Assembly (NCBI GenBank): GCA_946886645.1
Contig: CAMPIY010000027.1
Coordinates: 1 to 12,062, forward strand
From: an uncultured Sphingomonas sp.
Lineage (GTDB): Bacteria; Pseudomonadota; Alphaproteobacteria; Sphingomonadales; Sphingomonadaceae
Reading direction: 5' to 3'
Length of the DNA stretch: 12,062 nt
The notes beneath the pieces were generated by a model, which made no database searches, had not been told where the DNA came from, and saw only the letters and a program-made list of their open reading frames with translations. Of the stretch, positions 1 to 6,598 are shown piece by piece. The position numbers and the translations under genes are program-made. How positions within the stretch are numbered: the stretch's first letter is position 1; every line of letters starts with the position of its first letter.

Positions 1-83
1 GTCCGCTTGGTCTTGTTGTTGGCGTGGGAAACATTGTTGCCCACCTGCCGGCCCTTGCCGGTCAGCTCGCAAACGCGCGACAT
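1..83 (-). CDS. rpmB: 50S ribosomal protein L28, N-terminal part (runs off the left edge)
   Basis: L28 is a small basic protein of the large ribosomal subunit. Read on the minus strand from the ATG at 83-81, the protein begins MSRVCELTGKGRQVGNNVSH and continues ANNKTKR, which is the characteristic L28 N-terminus. Only about 27 codons are in the window; the rest lies beyond position 1. A weak AGGAT ribosome-binding site lies about 8 bases upstream of the start. The gene is divergent from the 104-residue membrane protein at 255, so the 171 bases between them must hold promoters for both directions. I could not pick out a convincing -35/-10 pair by eye. The identification rests on the very well conserved first 25 residues. 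Confidence 0.93.
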   Translation of the reverse strand, partial: MSRVCELTGKGRQVGNNVSHANNKTKR

Positions 84-254
84 CGGTCAAATCCTAATTT
101 TGGGTTGGGCACGTGGAAGCGCCCGGAAAGCGCCGCCCGATACCGTCGGGAGGGGCATCCGTCAACCTGCAGGCCGGGAATTGCGAGGAAAGTCGGCAAC
201 TCGACCTTGAAACAGGCGTTAGACAGCAAAATGGGCCTGCGGAGGGAGAATATC

Positions 255-569
255 ATGCGCGCCATCCTGTTGATCCTCATTATCGCGGTGGTTGCGCTGA
301 TCGCGGCCCTCCAGACCGGGCTCATCAGCATCAACCAGACCCGGCCCGCGACCGCTCCCACGATAGAGGCAGGCGATGGTGCGATCAGGACCCAGGCGGG
401 GCAGGCCCCGGCCTTCGACGTCGAGACCGGCTCGGTCGGCGTCGGGACCCGCGAAGCGAATATAGCGGTTCCGGAGGTCCAGGTTAAGCGCGGCCAGGCG
501 ACGGTCGACGTGCCGGCCGTTGAAGTGCGCCGTGCTGGTGAGGAGGCCAACCAGAACGCCGCCCGATGA
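255..569 (+). CDS. Hypothetical single-pass membrane protein with paired VPxV repeats, 104 aa
   Basis: I do not recognise a named family. The start at 255 is chosen because a GGAGGGA ribosome-binding site sits at 241-247 and the frame upstream of it lacks coding character. Residues 2-22 form one uninterrupted hydrophobic segment (RAILLILIIAVVALIAAL) with a single Arg in front, so this is a signal anchor or an uncleaved signal peptide, probably with the C-terminus in the periplasm. After a linker rich in Pro, Thr and Ala (29-55), the tail carries two similar short units, IAVPEVQV (70-77) and VDVPAVEV (84-91), each flanked by charged residues, suggesting a small beta-repeat. There are no cysteines. 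tadA follows 61 bases later on the same strand and may be co-transcribed. The role is unknown; a periplasmic stress or scaffold protein is only a guess. Confidence 0.72.
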   Translation: MRAILLILIIAVVALIAALQTGLISINQTRPATAPTIEAGDGAIRTQAGQAPAFDVETGSVGVGTREANIAVPEVQVKRGQATVDVPAVEVRRAGEEANQNAAR

Positions 570-630
570 CATATTGATCAAACGCCTCGAGGGCATGACA
601 GCGGCGCCGGGCAACGCTAGCGACGGTCCG

Positions 631-1107
631 ATGATGGCTTTTCCGCTGCCTCCGCCCATGCGCAGGGCACTCGACCTTGCCGCCGTGGCGGCCGAGGCGG
701 GGGAAGTGCCGGTCGGCGCGGTCATCACGCTCGACGGGGAAATCGTCGCGGAGGCGCGCAATTCGATGCGCGGCAACCTCGACCCGACTGCCCATGCGGA
801 GATGGTGGCGATCCGTCACGCCGCGACCCGGCTCGGCCGCCCGAGGCTCGATGGCTGCACGCTTTGGGTCACGCTGGAGCCATGCGCCATGTGTGCGGGT
901 GCCATCGCCCTGGCGCGGCTGGACGCCCTGCGCTTTGCCGCGGAAGACCCGAAAGGCGGAGGGGTGGTGCACGGTGCTCGGCTGTTTTCGCAGCCCACCT
1001 GCCATCATCGGCCCGACGTGCTGGGCGGTATCGGCGACGAAGAAGCCGCCAGGCAGCTTCGAGAATTTTTCATCCGCCGGCGTGGCGATTCGAAGGATGA
1101 TGTCTGA
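631..1107 (+). CDS. tadA: tRNA-specific adenosine deaminase TadA
   Basis: TadA deaminates the wobble adenosine A34 of tRNA-Arg(ACG) to inosine, an essential cytoplasmic step in arginine decoding. Counting from the ATG at 631 (158 aa), the zinc-dependent deaminase signature is complete: the HAE motif with zinc ligand His55 and proton-shuttling Glu57, and PCAMC with zinc ligands Cys85 and Cys88. The AGEVPVGAV stretch near residue 23 and the DPKGGG segment after the zinc site are also typical of TadA rather than other cytidine deaminases. The length matches the family (about 150-167 aa). The start is uncertain: ATGs at 595, 631 and 634 are in frame and none has a clear ribosome-binding site. 631 is preferred because the homologous N-terminus begins just before the FPLPPPMRRAL segment. 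The open frame upstream to 520 overlaps the previous gene and looks non-coding. Confidence 0.93.
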   Translation: MMAFPLPPPMRRALDLAAVAAEAGEVPVGAVITLDGEIVAEARNSMRGNLDPTAHAEMVAIRHAATRLGRPRLDGCTLWVTLEPCAMCAGAIALARLDALRFAAEDPKGGGVVHGARLFSQPTCHHRPDVLGGIGDEEAARQLREFFIRRRGDSKDDV

Positions 1108-1113
1108 GCCTGG

Positions 1114-1162
1114 ATTTAACCAGTTCCATTTTCGTTTTGAATGAACACCAAAATTTAACCAG
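1114..1162 (+). promoter_or_regulatory. Paired ATTTAACCAG direct repeats upstream of the adhesin gene
   Basis: The 10-mer ATTTAACCAG occurs at 1114-1123 and again at 1153-1162, 39 bases apart centre to centre, in the 109-base gap between tadA and the adhesin gene. Each contains TTAACCA, which resembles the half-site of the alphaproteobacterial cell-cycle regulator CtrA (TTAACCAT). The outer flanks GCCTGG (1108-1113) and CCAGGC (1159-1164) are inverted copies of each other. A role as operator sites for the adhesin is inferred from position only. Confidence 0.3.
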
Positions 1163-1190
1163 GCCATCGTAGCTTGCTCATTCTGCTCGG

Positions 1191-1204
1191 TCCGTTTGAA
1201 CGGA
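1191..1204. repeat. Short inverted repeat overlapping the adhesin ribosome-binding region
   Basis: TCCGTT-TG-AACGGA is a perfect 6-bp inverted repeat with a 2-base centre. It ends 12 bases before the adhesin ATG, and its right arm runs directly into the GGAAAGGG ribosome-binding site (1202-1209). It could be an operator half-pair or a weak RNA hairpin that affects translation start; six pairs is short enough to be chance. Confidence 0.3.
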
Positions 1205-1216
1205 AAGGGCAAAGTC

Positions 1217-2950
1217 ATGTCGAATCGTCGAAATCGTGTCCGTGCCTGTCTCGTGGCGTCGGCCGCTGTCGTTGCCATGCCGCTTGCAGCATCTCCCGCA
1301 CGGGCCCAGGCCACGCCGGATACGCTCATCAGCGTCTGTTCGGGCGTCAGTCTTCCGCCGTCGCTCATCACGGGAATCATCGATCCCGTGGTGACCGGCA
1401 TCTACAACCCCATCGAATCCAACTTGAACCAGACTCTCGGCGCGCTGGGCGCCTTGCTTGGTCTTCCAGGCCCGCTGAACGTGGATGTCAGCGGTCTTCT
1501 GACGACCGCAGGGTCGGGTTCGGATATCGGCCTCAATGTCCTTGCCCAGGACGGTTCGCTGGTCGCGCCGGGTGACGAGTGCAACGCCCAGGCCGACAGC
1601 TTTACGCTCGACGCGCCGGCGGGGATCGCCATTGGCGGCAACGCCATCACCGGGCTTGGCGACAATGGCGAGCAGGCCCAGGCAGGAGAGATTGATTCCA
1701 TCGCCATCGGCAACCGCGCGTCGACCGATGCGGCCGCGCTAGGCTCGATTGCGCTTGGAACCGATGCGTCCATCGGCGCCGGTGGCACGGGTTCCGTTGC
1801 TCTTGGAACCGGAAGTTCGGCGACCGTCTCCAACAGCGTCGCTCTGGGTGCGGGTTCGCAGGCCTCGCGGGGTTCGCAAAGCGGCTATTTCGCGTTCGGC
1901 CTCGCAATTCCCCAGAATTCGGCCGGCGAAGTCTCTGTTGGCGCGCCGGGTGCGGAGCGGCAAATCACAAACGTGGCGGCTGGCTCCGCCCCGACCGATG
2001 CCGCCAACATGGCTCAGTTGCAGGCGATCGCGGCGCTCGTTCCGACGGATGCGGTTGAATATGACGATGCCTCACATTCGGTCATTACGCTCGATGGCGC
2101 CGGAGGCACGTTGGTAACCAATGTCGCGCCCGGAACGCTTAGTGCGACGTCGACCGACGCGGTCAACGGTGCCCAGCTGTTCGCCACCAACCAGCAGGTG
2201 CAAACCAATTCCCTGGCGATCGCCAACCTGCAGGTCCAGGTAACCAGCATCGCCAGCGGTGCTGCCGGCCCCGTGCAGTATAGCAATCCGGGCAGCCCGG
2301 CTGTGCCCAACGGCGGCACTCCGACCAACGACGTGACGCTGGTCGGCGCCGCCGCCGGGCCCGTCGGCCTTCACAATGTCGGCGACGGGATGATCGCGGC
2401 GGGATCGACCGACGCGGTGAATGGCGGTCAGCTATTCCTGACCAATCAAGCGGTCACGGCGGCGCAGGGAACGGCCGACGAGGCGCTGGCGACCGCGAAC
2501 AACAGCGTCCAGTATGACGATCCGTCCCACACGTCCGTTACGTTCAACAGTGGGGGTCCTGTAACGTCGCTCCACAACGTCGCCGCCGGTACAGCCAGCA
2601 CCGATGCGGTGAACGTCGGTCAGCTGGGCGCGGCGGTCGATGGGGCCGTGACGATGGCGAATGCCTACACCGATGCCAGGATTTCGGCGCTCGACTTCGA
2701 CATCAGGGACGTTCGAAGGGAAGGCCGCGCTGGTGCCGCCGCTGCTCTTGCCGCCGCCGGAATGCCGCAGGTGATGGAGCCCGGCCGCAACATGATTGCG
2801 GCGGGTGTTGGTACGTATCGCGGTCGCAGCGCCATCGCGATCGGGTTCAGCCGCGGCCTCGAGAATGGGCGTGGCGCGTTTAAGCTCGGCCTGACCTATG
2901 ACAGTAGCGAAAAGGTCGGCGCCAATGCGGGAGTGGGCTTTCAGTTCTAG
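1217..2950 (+). CDS. YadA-like trimeric autotransporter adhesin, 577 aa
   Basis: This is a type Vc secreted surface adhesin: three chains assemble through a C-terminal outer-membrane barrel that exports the head and stalk. The start at 1217 has AAAGGG seven bases upstream. A signal peptide (1-30) ends in SPARA-Q. Residues 31-135 are an unassigned N-terminal region with Cys41 and Cys122. The head has left-handed beta-roll repeats with IAIG/VALG cores at about 137, 162, 178, 194 and 208, spaced 14-16 residues apart. Four neck motifs follow, with cores DAANMAQL (261-268), STDAVNGAQL (312-321), STDAVNGGQL (397-406) and STDAVNVGQL (461-470), separated by stalk connector modules containing YDD-SH motifs at 282 and 433. 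Residues about 505-577 form the YadA anchor: a short Ala-rich helix, four beta strands and the C-terminal Phe needed for BAM recognition. It probably forms its own transcription unit, with a terminator behind it. Confidence 0.92.
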   Translation: MSNRRNRVRACLVASAAVVAMPLAASPARAQATPDTLISVCSGVSLPPSLITGIIDPVVTGIYNPIESNLNQTLGALGALLGLPGPLNVDVSGLLTTAGSGSDIGLNVLAQDGSLVAPGDECNAQADSFTLDAPAGIAIGGNAITGLGDNGEQAQAGEIDSIAIGNRASTDAAALGSIALGTDASIGAGGTGSVALGTGSSATVSNSVALGAGSQASRGSQSGYFAFGLAIPQNSAGEVSVGAPGAERQITNVAAGSAPTDAANMAQLQAIAALVPTDAVEYDDASHSVITLDGAGGTLVTNVAPGTLSATSTDAVNGAQLFATNQQVQTNSLAIANLQVQVTSIASGAAGPVQYSNPGSPAVPNGGTPTNDVTLVGAAAGPVGLHNVGDGMIAAGSTDAVNGGQLFLTNQAVTAAQGTADEALATANNSVQYDDPSHTSVTFNSGGPVTSLHNVAAGTASTDAVNVGQLGAAVDGAVTMANAYTDARISALDFDIRDVRREGRAGAAAALAAAGMPQVMEPGRNMIAAGVGTYRGRSAIAIGFSRGLENGRGAFKLGLTYDSSEKVGANAGVGFQF

Positions 2951-2961
2951 CCCGCTCCGCC

Positions 2962-2993
2962 GGGGGCGTCCGGACTGGAGCCCGGACGCCCCC
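2962..2993 (+). terminator. Hairpin terminator after the adhesin gene
   Basis: A perfect 12-bp GC-rich stem (GGGGGCGTCCGG at 2962-2973 pairing with CCGGACGCCCCC at 2982-2993) has an 8-base loop and starts 11 bases after the adhesin stop. Only a short ATTT follows instead of a real T-tract, so termination may be partial or assisted. The next gene, on the same strand, begins 66 bases later. Confidence 0.72.
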
Positions 2994-3059
2994 ATTTCCC
3001 GCTTCCGGCCCCGCGCGCTTGCCGGGGCGCCAAATTGTCGGCATTGAGCCTTGGCTGCC

Positions 3060-4412
3060 ATGAGCGAGACGCTCCTTCCCTTTCCCTGGTTCGACCTGGT
3101 CCTGATCCTCGCGCTGGTCGCGGTGAACGGCTTGCTGTCGATGAGCGAGCTGGCGATTGTGTCGTCGCGCGAGGCGAGGCTGAAGGCGATGGCCAAGGCC
3201 GGGTCGTCGGGCGCTACTTGCGCATTATCGCTGGCAAGCGAGCCGGGGCGATTCCTCTCGACGGTGCAGATCGGGATCACCCTGATCGGAATCCTGGCCG
3301 GCGCTTATTCCGGCGCCAGCCTCGGCGAGCCGGTGGCGCAGAGGTTGGCGTTGCTGGGCATCGATCCCGAGACCGCGAAGTCCGCCGGGTTGGGACTGGT
3401 CATTGTCGTCACGACATTCGCGTCGCTTATCATCGGTGAGCTGGTGCCCAAGCAATTCGCGCTCCGGAATCCGGAATCCATCGCGGCCATCGTCGCCCGG
3501 CCTATGAGCTGGCTCAGCAAGATAACCGCACCGTTTGTGTGGTTGCTCGACAAGACGAGCGCACTCATTTTCCGTGCGCTCGGGCTCAATCGCGAAGCCA
3601 AGAATGTCGTGACCGCCGAGGAACTGCATCTGGTGGTGGCCGAGGCGCAGACCGCAGGCGTTCTCGAGGAGAGCGAACGCGCGATCATTTCCGGTATCGT
3701 CCGGCTCGCCGACCGGCCGGTGCGGGAAGTCATGACGCCGCGGACCGACATCGACTGGATCGACATAGGCTGTAGCCGCGAGGAGATTCGGGCGGAGCTC
3801 GCGGCGACGACCCACAGCCGCCTGCCGGTCGCGGATGGATCGGTCGACAATATCGTCGGCGTCATCTCGACCCGCGATATGCTTGCCGCCCTGCTCGACG
3901 GCAAGGAGCTGAACCTTCGAGCACTGACCAAATCGGCGCCGGTGATCCCCGACCTGATGGACGCAATGGACGCGCTGGCCGTGCTCCGTTCGGCCGAAGT
4001 GCCGCTGGCTCTTGTTCATGACGAATATGGTCATCTCGACGGCATCGTCACGCCGGGCTCGATCCTGACTGCCCTGGCCGGCGCCTTTGCCCATGACATC
4101 AACGAGGGGGAGGACCCGCCCTGCGTCGAGCGCGAGGATGGCAGCTGGCTGGTTTCGGGCGCGGCGAGCGCCGACGTGCTGTCCGACCGCGTCGGCGTAG
4201 CGATGCCCGGCGAGCGGGATTATTCGACCGTTGCCGGCTTTGCCCTGTCCGTCCTCAAGAAGATCCCCGAGACCGGCGAGACCTTCAAGTTCGACGGCTA
4301 CAAGTTCGAGGTCGTCGACATGGACGGCCGCAAGATCGACAAGCTACTCGTCAGCCGGTCCAAGCGCCGCCGGAGCGAGGAAGAAGCGGACAGCGACGCG
4401 CGCCCGGCTTGA
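3060..4412 (+). CDS. DUF21/CBS-pair membrane protein of the CorC/HlyC (CNNM-like) family, 450 aa
   Basis: This is a polytopic inner-membrane protein of the family that includes CorC, HlyC-type 'hemolysins' and the CNNM magnesium transporters; the family is linked to Mg2+ (and Co2+) efflux or homeostasis. The start is the ATG at 3060; a TTG three codons upstream is possible. The DUF21 domain (about 5-175) has hydrophobic segments near 10-30, 66-84, 110-128 and 155-172, with family motifs SMSELAIVSSRE (27-38) and GELVPKQFALRNPE (126-139). A CBS pair spans about 205-345, with VMTPRTD (224-230), the first repeat ending ISTRDML and the second VHDEYGHLDGIVT (319-331). A CorC/HlyC C-terminal domain (about 355-432) includes YSTVAGFAL and ends EVVDMDGRKIDKLLV. 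The C-terminal tail is very charged. 'Hemolysin' in such annotations is historical; transport is the likelier role. The stop codon abuts that of the convergent gene. Confidence 0.93.
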   Translation: MSETLLPFPWFDLVLILALVAVNGLLSMSELAIVSSREARLKAMAKAGSSGATCALSLASEPGRFLSTVQIGITLIGILAGAYSGASLGEPVAQRLALLGIDPETAKSAGLGLVIVVTTFASLIIGELVPKQFALRNPESIAAIVARPMSWLSKITAPFVWLLDKTSALIFRALGLNREAKNVVTAEELHLVVAEAQTAGVLEESERAIISGIVRLADRPVREVMTPRTDIDWIDIGCSREEIRAELAATTHSRLPVADGSVDNIVGVISTRDMLAALLDGKELNLRALTKSAPVIPDLMDAMDALAVLRSAEVPLALVHDEYGHLDGIVTPGSILTALAGAFAHDINEGEDPPCVEREDGSWLVSGAASADVLSDRVGVAMPGERDYSTVAGFALSVLKKIPETGETFKFDGYKFEVVDMDGRKIDKLLVSRSKRRRSEEEADSDARPA

Positions 4413-4910
4413 TCAGAGCTTCCCGAACTTGGCTTCGTAGCCGTCGATGTCGCCGCGGGCGAGATAGTCGGCCTGCTCCACGATCCGGTCACGGCTGAAG
4501 CGGCCGCGGAACGCCCCAAGCGATTCGTCCAGCGCCTCGACCTGCCCGGGCGAAAGCTTGGCGATCTGCTCGAACCGGACGATCCCGCGATCGTAAAGCA
4601 AGGTCGCAAGCTTGGGTCCGACGCCCTTGAGCTTGACCAGATCGTCGGGGGTCCCGGTAGCGCCGGGAAGCTCGTCGTGGACCTTCGTGCCGATGATTGG
4701 CCCGGCGACGTCGCTGGCCGCCGCAGCGGCTTCGTCGGTCAGGCCCCGGCCCTCGCGCAGCATTTGCGGCGGCGCCGTCATGTGTGGGCGAAGCGGCGTG
4801 TTTTCGGTCAGGCTCACGCGCTGGCGTGGTCGGAAGATCAGATAGCCGACGATTGCGCCGATAATCAGCGCGATGAGGAACACCGGCCAATAGCTTTGCA
4901 CGAATTCCAT
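4413..4910 (-). CDS. Membrane-anchored helix-hairpin-helix protein, 165 aa
   Basis: The start at 4910 (MEFVQSYW) is preferred because GGAGG lies 10 bases upstream (4921-4925 on the plus strand); the open frame runs 16 codons further but would overlap the miniprotein gene. Residues 8-26 are a transmembrane helix followed by RPRQR, so the bulk should face the cytoplasm. Residues 35-85 form a low-complexity linker. The C-terminal domain (about 88-150) starts DDLVKLKGVGPKLATLLYDR, a helix-hairpin-helix with the GVGP turn, then a second helical unit through RDRIVEQADYLARG. Such domains bind DNA non-specifically and are often labelled 'flap endonuclease-like', but no nuclease catalytic residues are visible. 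It is last in the purD operon; the stop shares TGATCA with the convergent CorC-like gene. A membrane-to-DNA tether is an inference. Confidence 0.87.
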   Translation of the reverse strand: MEFVQSYWPVFLIALIIGAIVGYLIFRPRQRVSLTENTPLRPHMTAPPQMLREGRGLTDEAAAAASDVAGPIIGTKVHDELPGATGTPDDLVKLKGVGPKLATLLYDRGIVRFEQIAKLSPGQVEALDESLGAFRGRFSRDRIVEQADYLARGDIDGYEAKFGKL

Positions 4911-4914
4911 GCCC

Positions 4915-5034
4915 TCAAATCCTCCGTTTCCAGCGGTTCGCCCGCCGCCGCAGTTCACCGATATATGCGCCGATCATCCCGAGCGCGAAACCCGTGAGCG
5001 CGAACATCTGCGCTTCGATCGCCAAGGGGATCAT
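4915..5034 (-). CDS. 39-residue single-pass membrane miniprotein in the purD operon
   Basis: This small ORF sits between the BON-like gene and the helix-hairpin-helix gene. Its ATG (5034-5032) overlaps the previous TGA in the form ATGA, a classic translational-coupling junction. A good ribosome-binding site, AGGAG, lies at 5041-5045 six bases upstream. The stop (4917-4915) is 4 bases before the next start, and its last codons carry the GGAGG of the next gene. The protein begins MIPLAIEAQMF; residues about 3-25 are hydrophobic and rich in Ala, Gly, Phe and Ile. The tail from 27 on is strongly basic (ELRRRANRWKRRI), which by the positive-inside rule places the C-terminus in the cytoplasm. Third codon positions are mostly G or C. 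I do not recognise a family. Without this gene the operon would have an unexplained 120-base gap. Confidence 0.75.
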   Translation of the reverse strand: MIPLAIEAQMFALTGFALGMIGAYIGELRRRANRWKRRI

Positions 5035-5351
5035 TTGGTTCTCCTCGGTTCCTGGGGAAGCGACGCCGGATCCCATTTGACGTCCAGCACGCCTGGTATG
5101 TCGTCCATGATCCGGACCAGCTCCGCGCGCTGGAAATCATCGGCCGGGCCGGACAGGATCATTCGCCTGGCGAGCGGGGCGCGTTGCATATGCGCCTGGA
5201 TCATCGGCAGCTCATAATGGTCGAGCGTGCGCCGGGCGATCGTCTCGGCCCGCGCCGCCATCCGGTCGCCAGCCCCCAGCGGACCATGCCAGATGGCGGT
5301 CTCGGCGAGGACGACGGCGACCCCGATGAGGAAGATGCTGGTCCGCTTCAC
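5031..5351 (-). CDS. Small membrane-anchored BON-like protein, 106 aa
   Basis: The start is a GTG at 5351-5349 that overlaps the purD stop as GTGA; GGAGCGAG lies just upstream in the end of purD. No ATG would keep the hydrophobic N-terminus. Residues 5-20 are a signal anchor or signal peptide after MKRTS. The rest (about 33-95) resembles one BON unit: an N-terminal helix (ARAETIARRTLDHYEL), a strand with the typical LSGPADD turn (66-72), a helix (FQRAELVRIMDD) and IPGVLDVKWD (85-94), which matches the VPGV-x-x-V end of BON domains. BON domains are usually periplasmic and bind phospholipid or other envelope ligands. The family assignment is tentative and made by eye; a conserved sphingomonad protein of unknown function is the alternative. 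Confidence 0.75.
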   Translation of the reverse strand: MKRTSIFLIGVAVVLAETAIWHGPLGAGDRMAARAETIARRTLDHYELPMIQAHMQRAPLARRMILSGPADDFQRAELVRIMDDIPGVLDVKWDPASLPQEPRRTK

Positions 5352-6598
5352 GACGCTCGCTCCAGTTCGCGCCAGCCGATGTCGCGGCGATAGAAGCCGT
5401 CGGCGAAATCGATCCGGGCGGCCGCATCATAGGCGCGCTGCCGCGCTTCGCCCAGCGAGCGGCCGCGAGCGGTGACCGCGAGGACTCGTCCGCCGTTGGC
5501 GACCAGTTGCCCGCTGTCGATGGCGGTGCCGGCCTGAAACACCGTCACCCCTTCGATTTGCCCGGCGGAATCGAGATTGTGGATTGCACCACCCTTGGCG
5601 GGCGTTCCCGGATAGCCTTTGGCGGCAACGATCACGGTCATGGTCGTGTCGCCTGACAATGAGGGAGCCTCGAACGCGGCGCCCATCGCGACGGTTTGAA
5701 GTAGCGCCGCGAAATCCCCTTCGATCCGCGGCATGATCGCCTCGCATTCGGGATCGCCGAAGCGGACATTATATTCGATCAGCTTGGGTCCGTCCGCGGT
5801 CAGCATGAGTCCCGCATAAAGCACGCCGCTGAACGGAGTTCCCGCTTCGGCCATGGCGCGCGCCGTCGGCTCGACGATGTCGCGCATGGCGCGCGCTTCA
5901 AGTTCTGGAGTGAGGACCGGCGCCGGCGAATAGGCGCCCATGCCGCCGGTGTTGGGTCCGGTGTCGCCTTCGCCGACGCGCTTGTGGTCCTGGGCCGAGG
6001 CCAGCGCGATTGCGCGAGTTCCATCGACCAGCGCGAACAGGGAGGCTTCCTCGCCCTCCAGAAATTGTTCGATCACCATGGGGCCGTCGCCCGCCGCGCG
6101 GATCGCAGCCTCGGCTTCGTCGCGAGTCATGGCCACGGTGACGCCCTTGCCGGCGGCGAGGCCGTCGGCCTTGATCACGACCGGGATCGAAAAGCGATCG
6201 AGCGCGGACAGTGCGGCGGTTTCAGAATCGACGCGGACATAGGCGGCTGTAGGAATTCCCGCCTTCGCGCAAAGGTCCTTGGTGAAGCCCTTGGACCCTT
6301 CCAGCCGGGCCGCCGCGGCGCTGGGCCCAAAGGTTGCAATTCCGGCCGCGCGCGCTGCGTCGACGACGCCGGCGACGAGCGGCGCTTCCGGTCCGACGAC
6401 GATCAGGTCGATGCCTCGCTCCCTTGCCAGGCCGATCACCGCGTCGGGGCTGCAGGGATCGATCGCGACGCATTCGGCCCAGCGCGCGATTCCCGGATTG
6501 CCCGGCGCGGCGATGAGCGTGTCGCAGCTTGGCGATTGCCTAAGCCGCCACGCCAGCGCATCCTCGCGCCCGCCCGAACCCAGCAGCAGGATATTCAT
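5348..6598 (-). CDS. purD: Phosphoribosylamine-glycine ligase (GAR synthetase)
   Basis: PurD joins phosphoribosylamine and glycine with ATP to give GAR, the second step of de novo purine synthesis, in the cytoplasm. Start at the ATG 6598-6596 (416 aa, normal for the family). Visible features are the N-terminal nucleotide fold with LLLGSGGRE (4-12), APGNPG (31-36), [11 protein letters not shown] (67-77) and the ATP-grasp part with [13 protein letters not shown] (143-155), [10 protein letters not shown] (177-186), [22 protein letters not shown] (204-225) and the GARS signature RFGDPECE (279-286). Residue 13 is Asp where many family members have His (GREHAL). GGGGAG-type ribosome-binding bases lie just upstream, inside the first codons of xseA. 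It heads a four-gene operon; its ATG overlaps the divergent xseA ATG. Confidence 0.96.
   Translation of the reverse strand: MNILLLGSGGREDALAWRLRQSPSCDTLIAAPGNPGIARWAECVAIDPCSPDAVIGLARERGIDLIVVGPEAPLVAGVVDAARAAGIATFGPSAAAARLEGSKGFTKDLCAKAGIPTAAYVRVDSETAALSALDRFSIPVVIKADGLAAGKGVTVAMTRDEAEAAIRAAGDGPMVIEQFLEGEEASLFALVDGTRAIALASAQDHKRVGEGDTGPNTGGMGAYSPAPVLTPELEARAMRDIVEPTARAMAEAGTPFSGVLYAGLMLTADGPKLIEYNVRFGDPECEAIMPRIEGDFAALLQTVAMGAAFEAPSLSGDTTMTVIVAAKGYPGTPAKGGAIHNLDSAGQIEGVTVFQAGTAIDSGQLVANGGRVLAVTARGRSLGEARQRAYDAAARIDFADGFYRRDIGWRELERAS

Noticed and set aside
115..134. Near-tandem GGAAGCGCCC/GGAAAGCGCC between rpmB and the next gene
   Set aside because: Imperfect, short and GC-rich; no promoter elements could be aligned with it.
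24..254. Upstream extension of the 104-residue membrane protein by 77 codons
   Set aside because: It would overlap rpmB and place the hydrophobic anchor in mid-protein; the ATG at 255 has a strong GGAGGGA ribosome-binding site.
520..630. N-terminal extension of TadA
   Set aside because: It overlaps the previous gene, lacks homology to TadA N-termini as I know them and has no ribosome-binding site.
484..1401. 305-residue minus-strand open frame across tadA and the adhesin start
   Set aside because: It is antisense to tadA, which has all catalytic motifs; the frame is open because of high GC and its translation is Arg/His-rich with no domain.
3008..3028. GCCCCG/CGGGGC inverted repeat before the CorC-like gene
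   Set aside because: Six GC pairs with a 9-base loop in very GC-rich DNA is expected by chance, and no T-tract follows.
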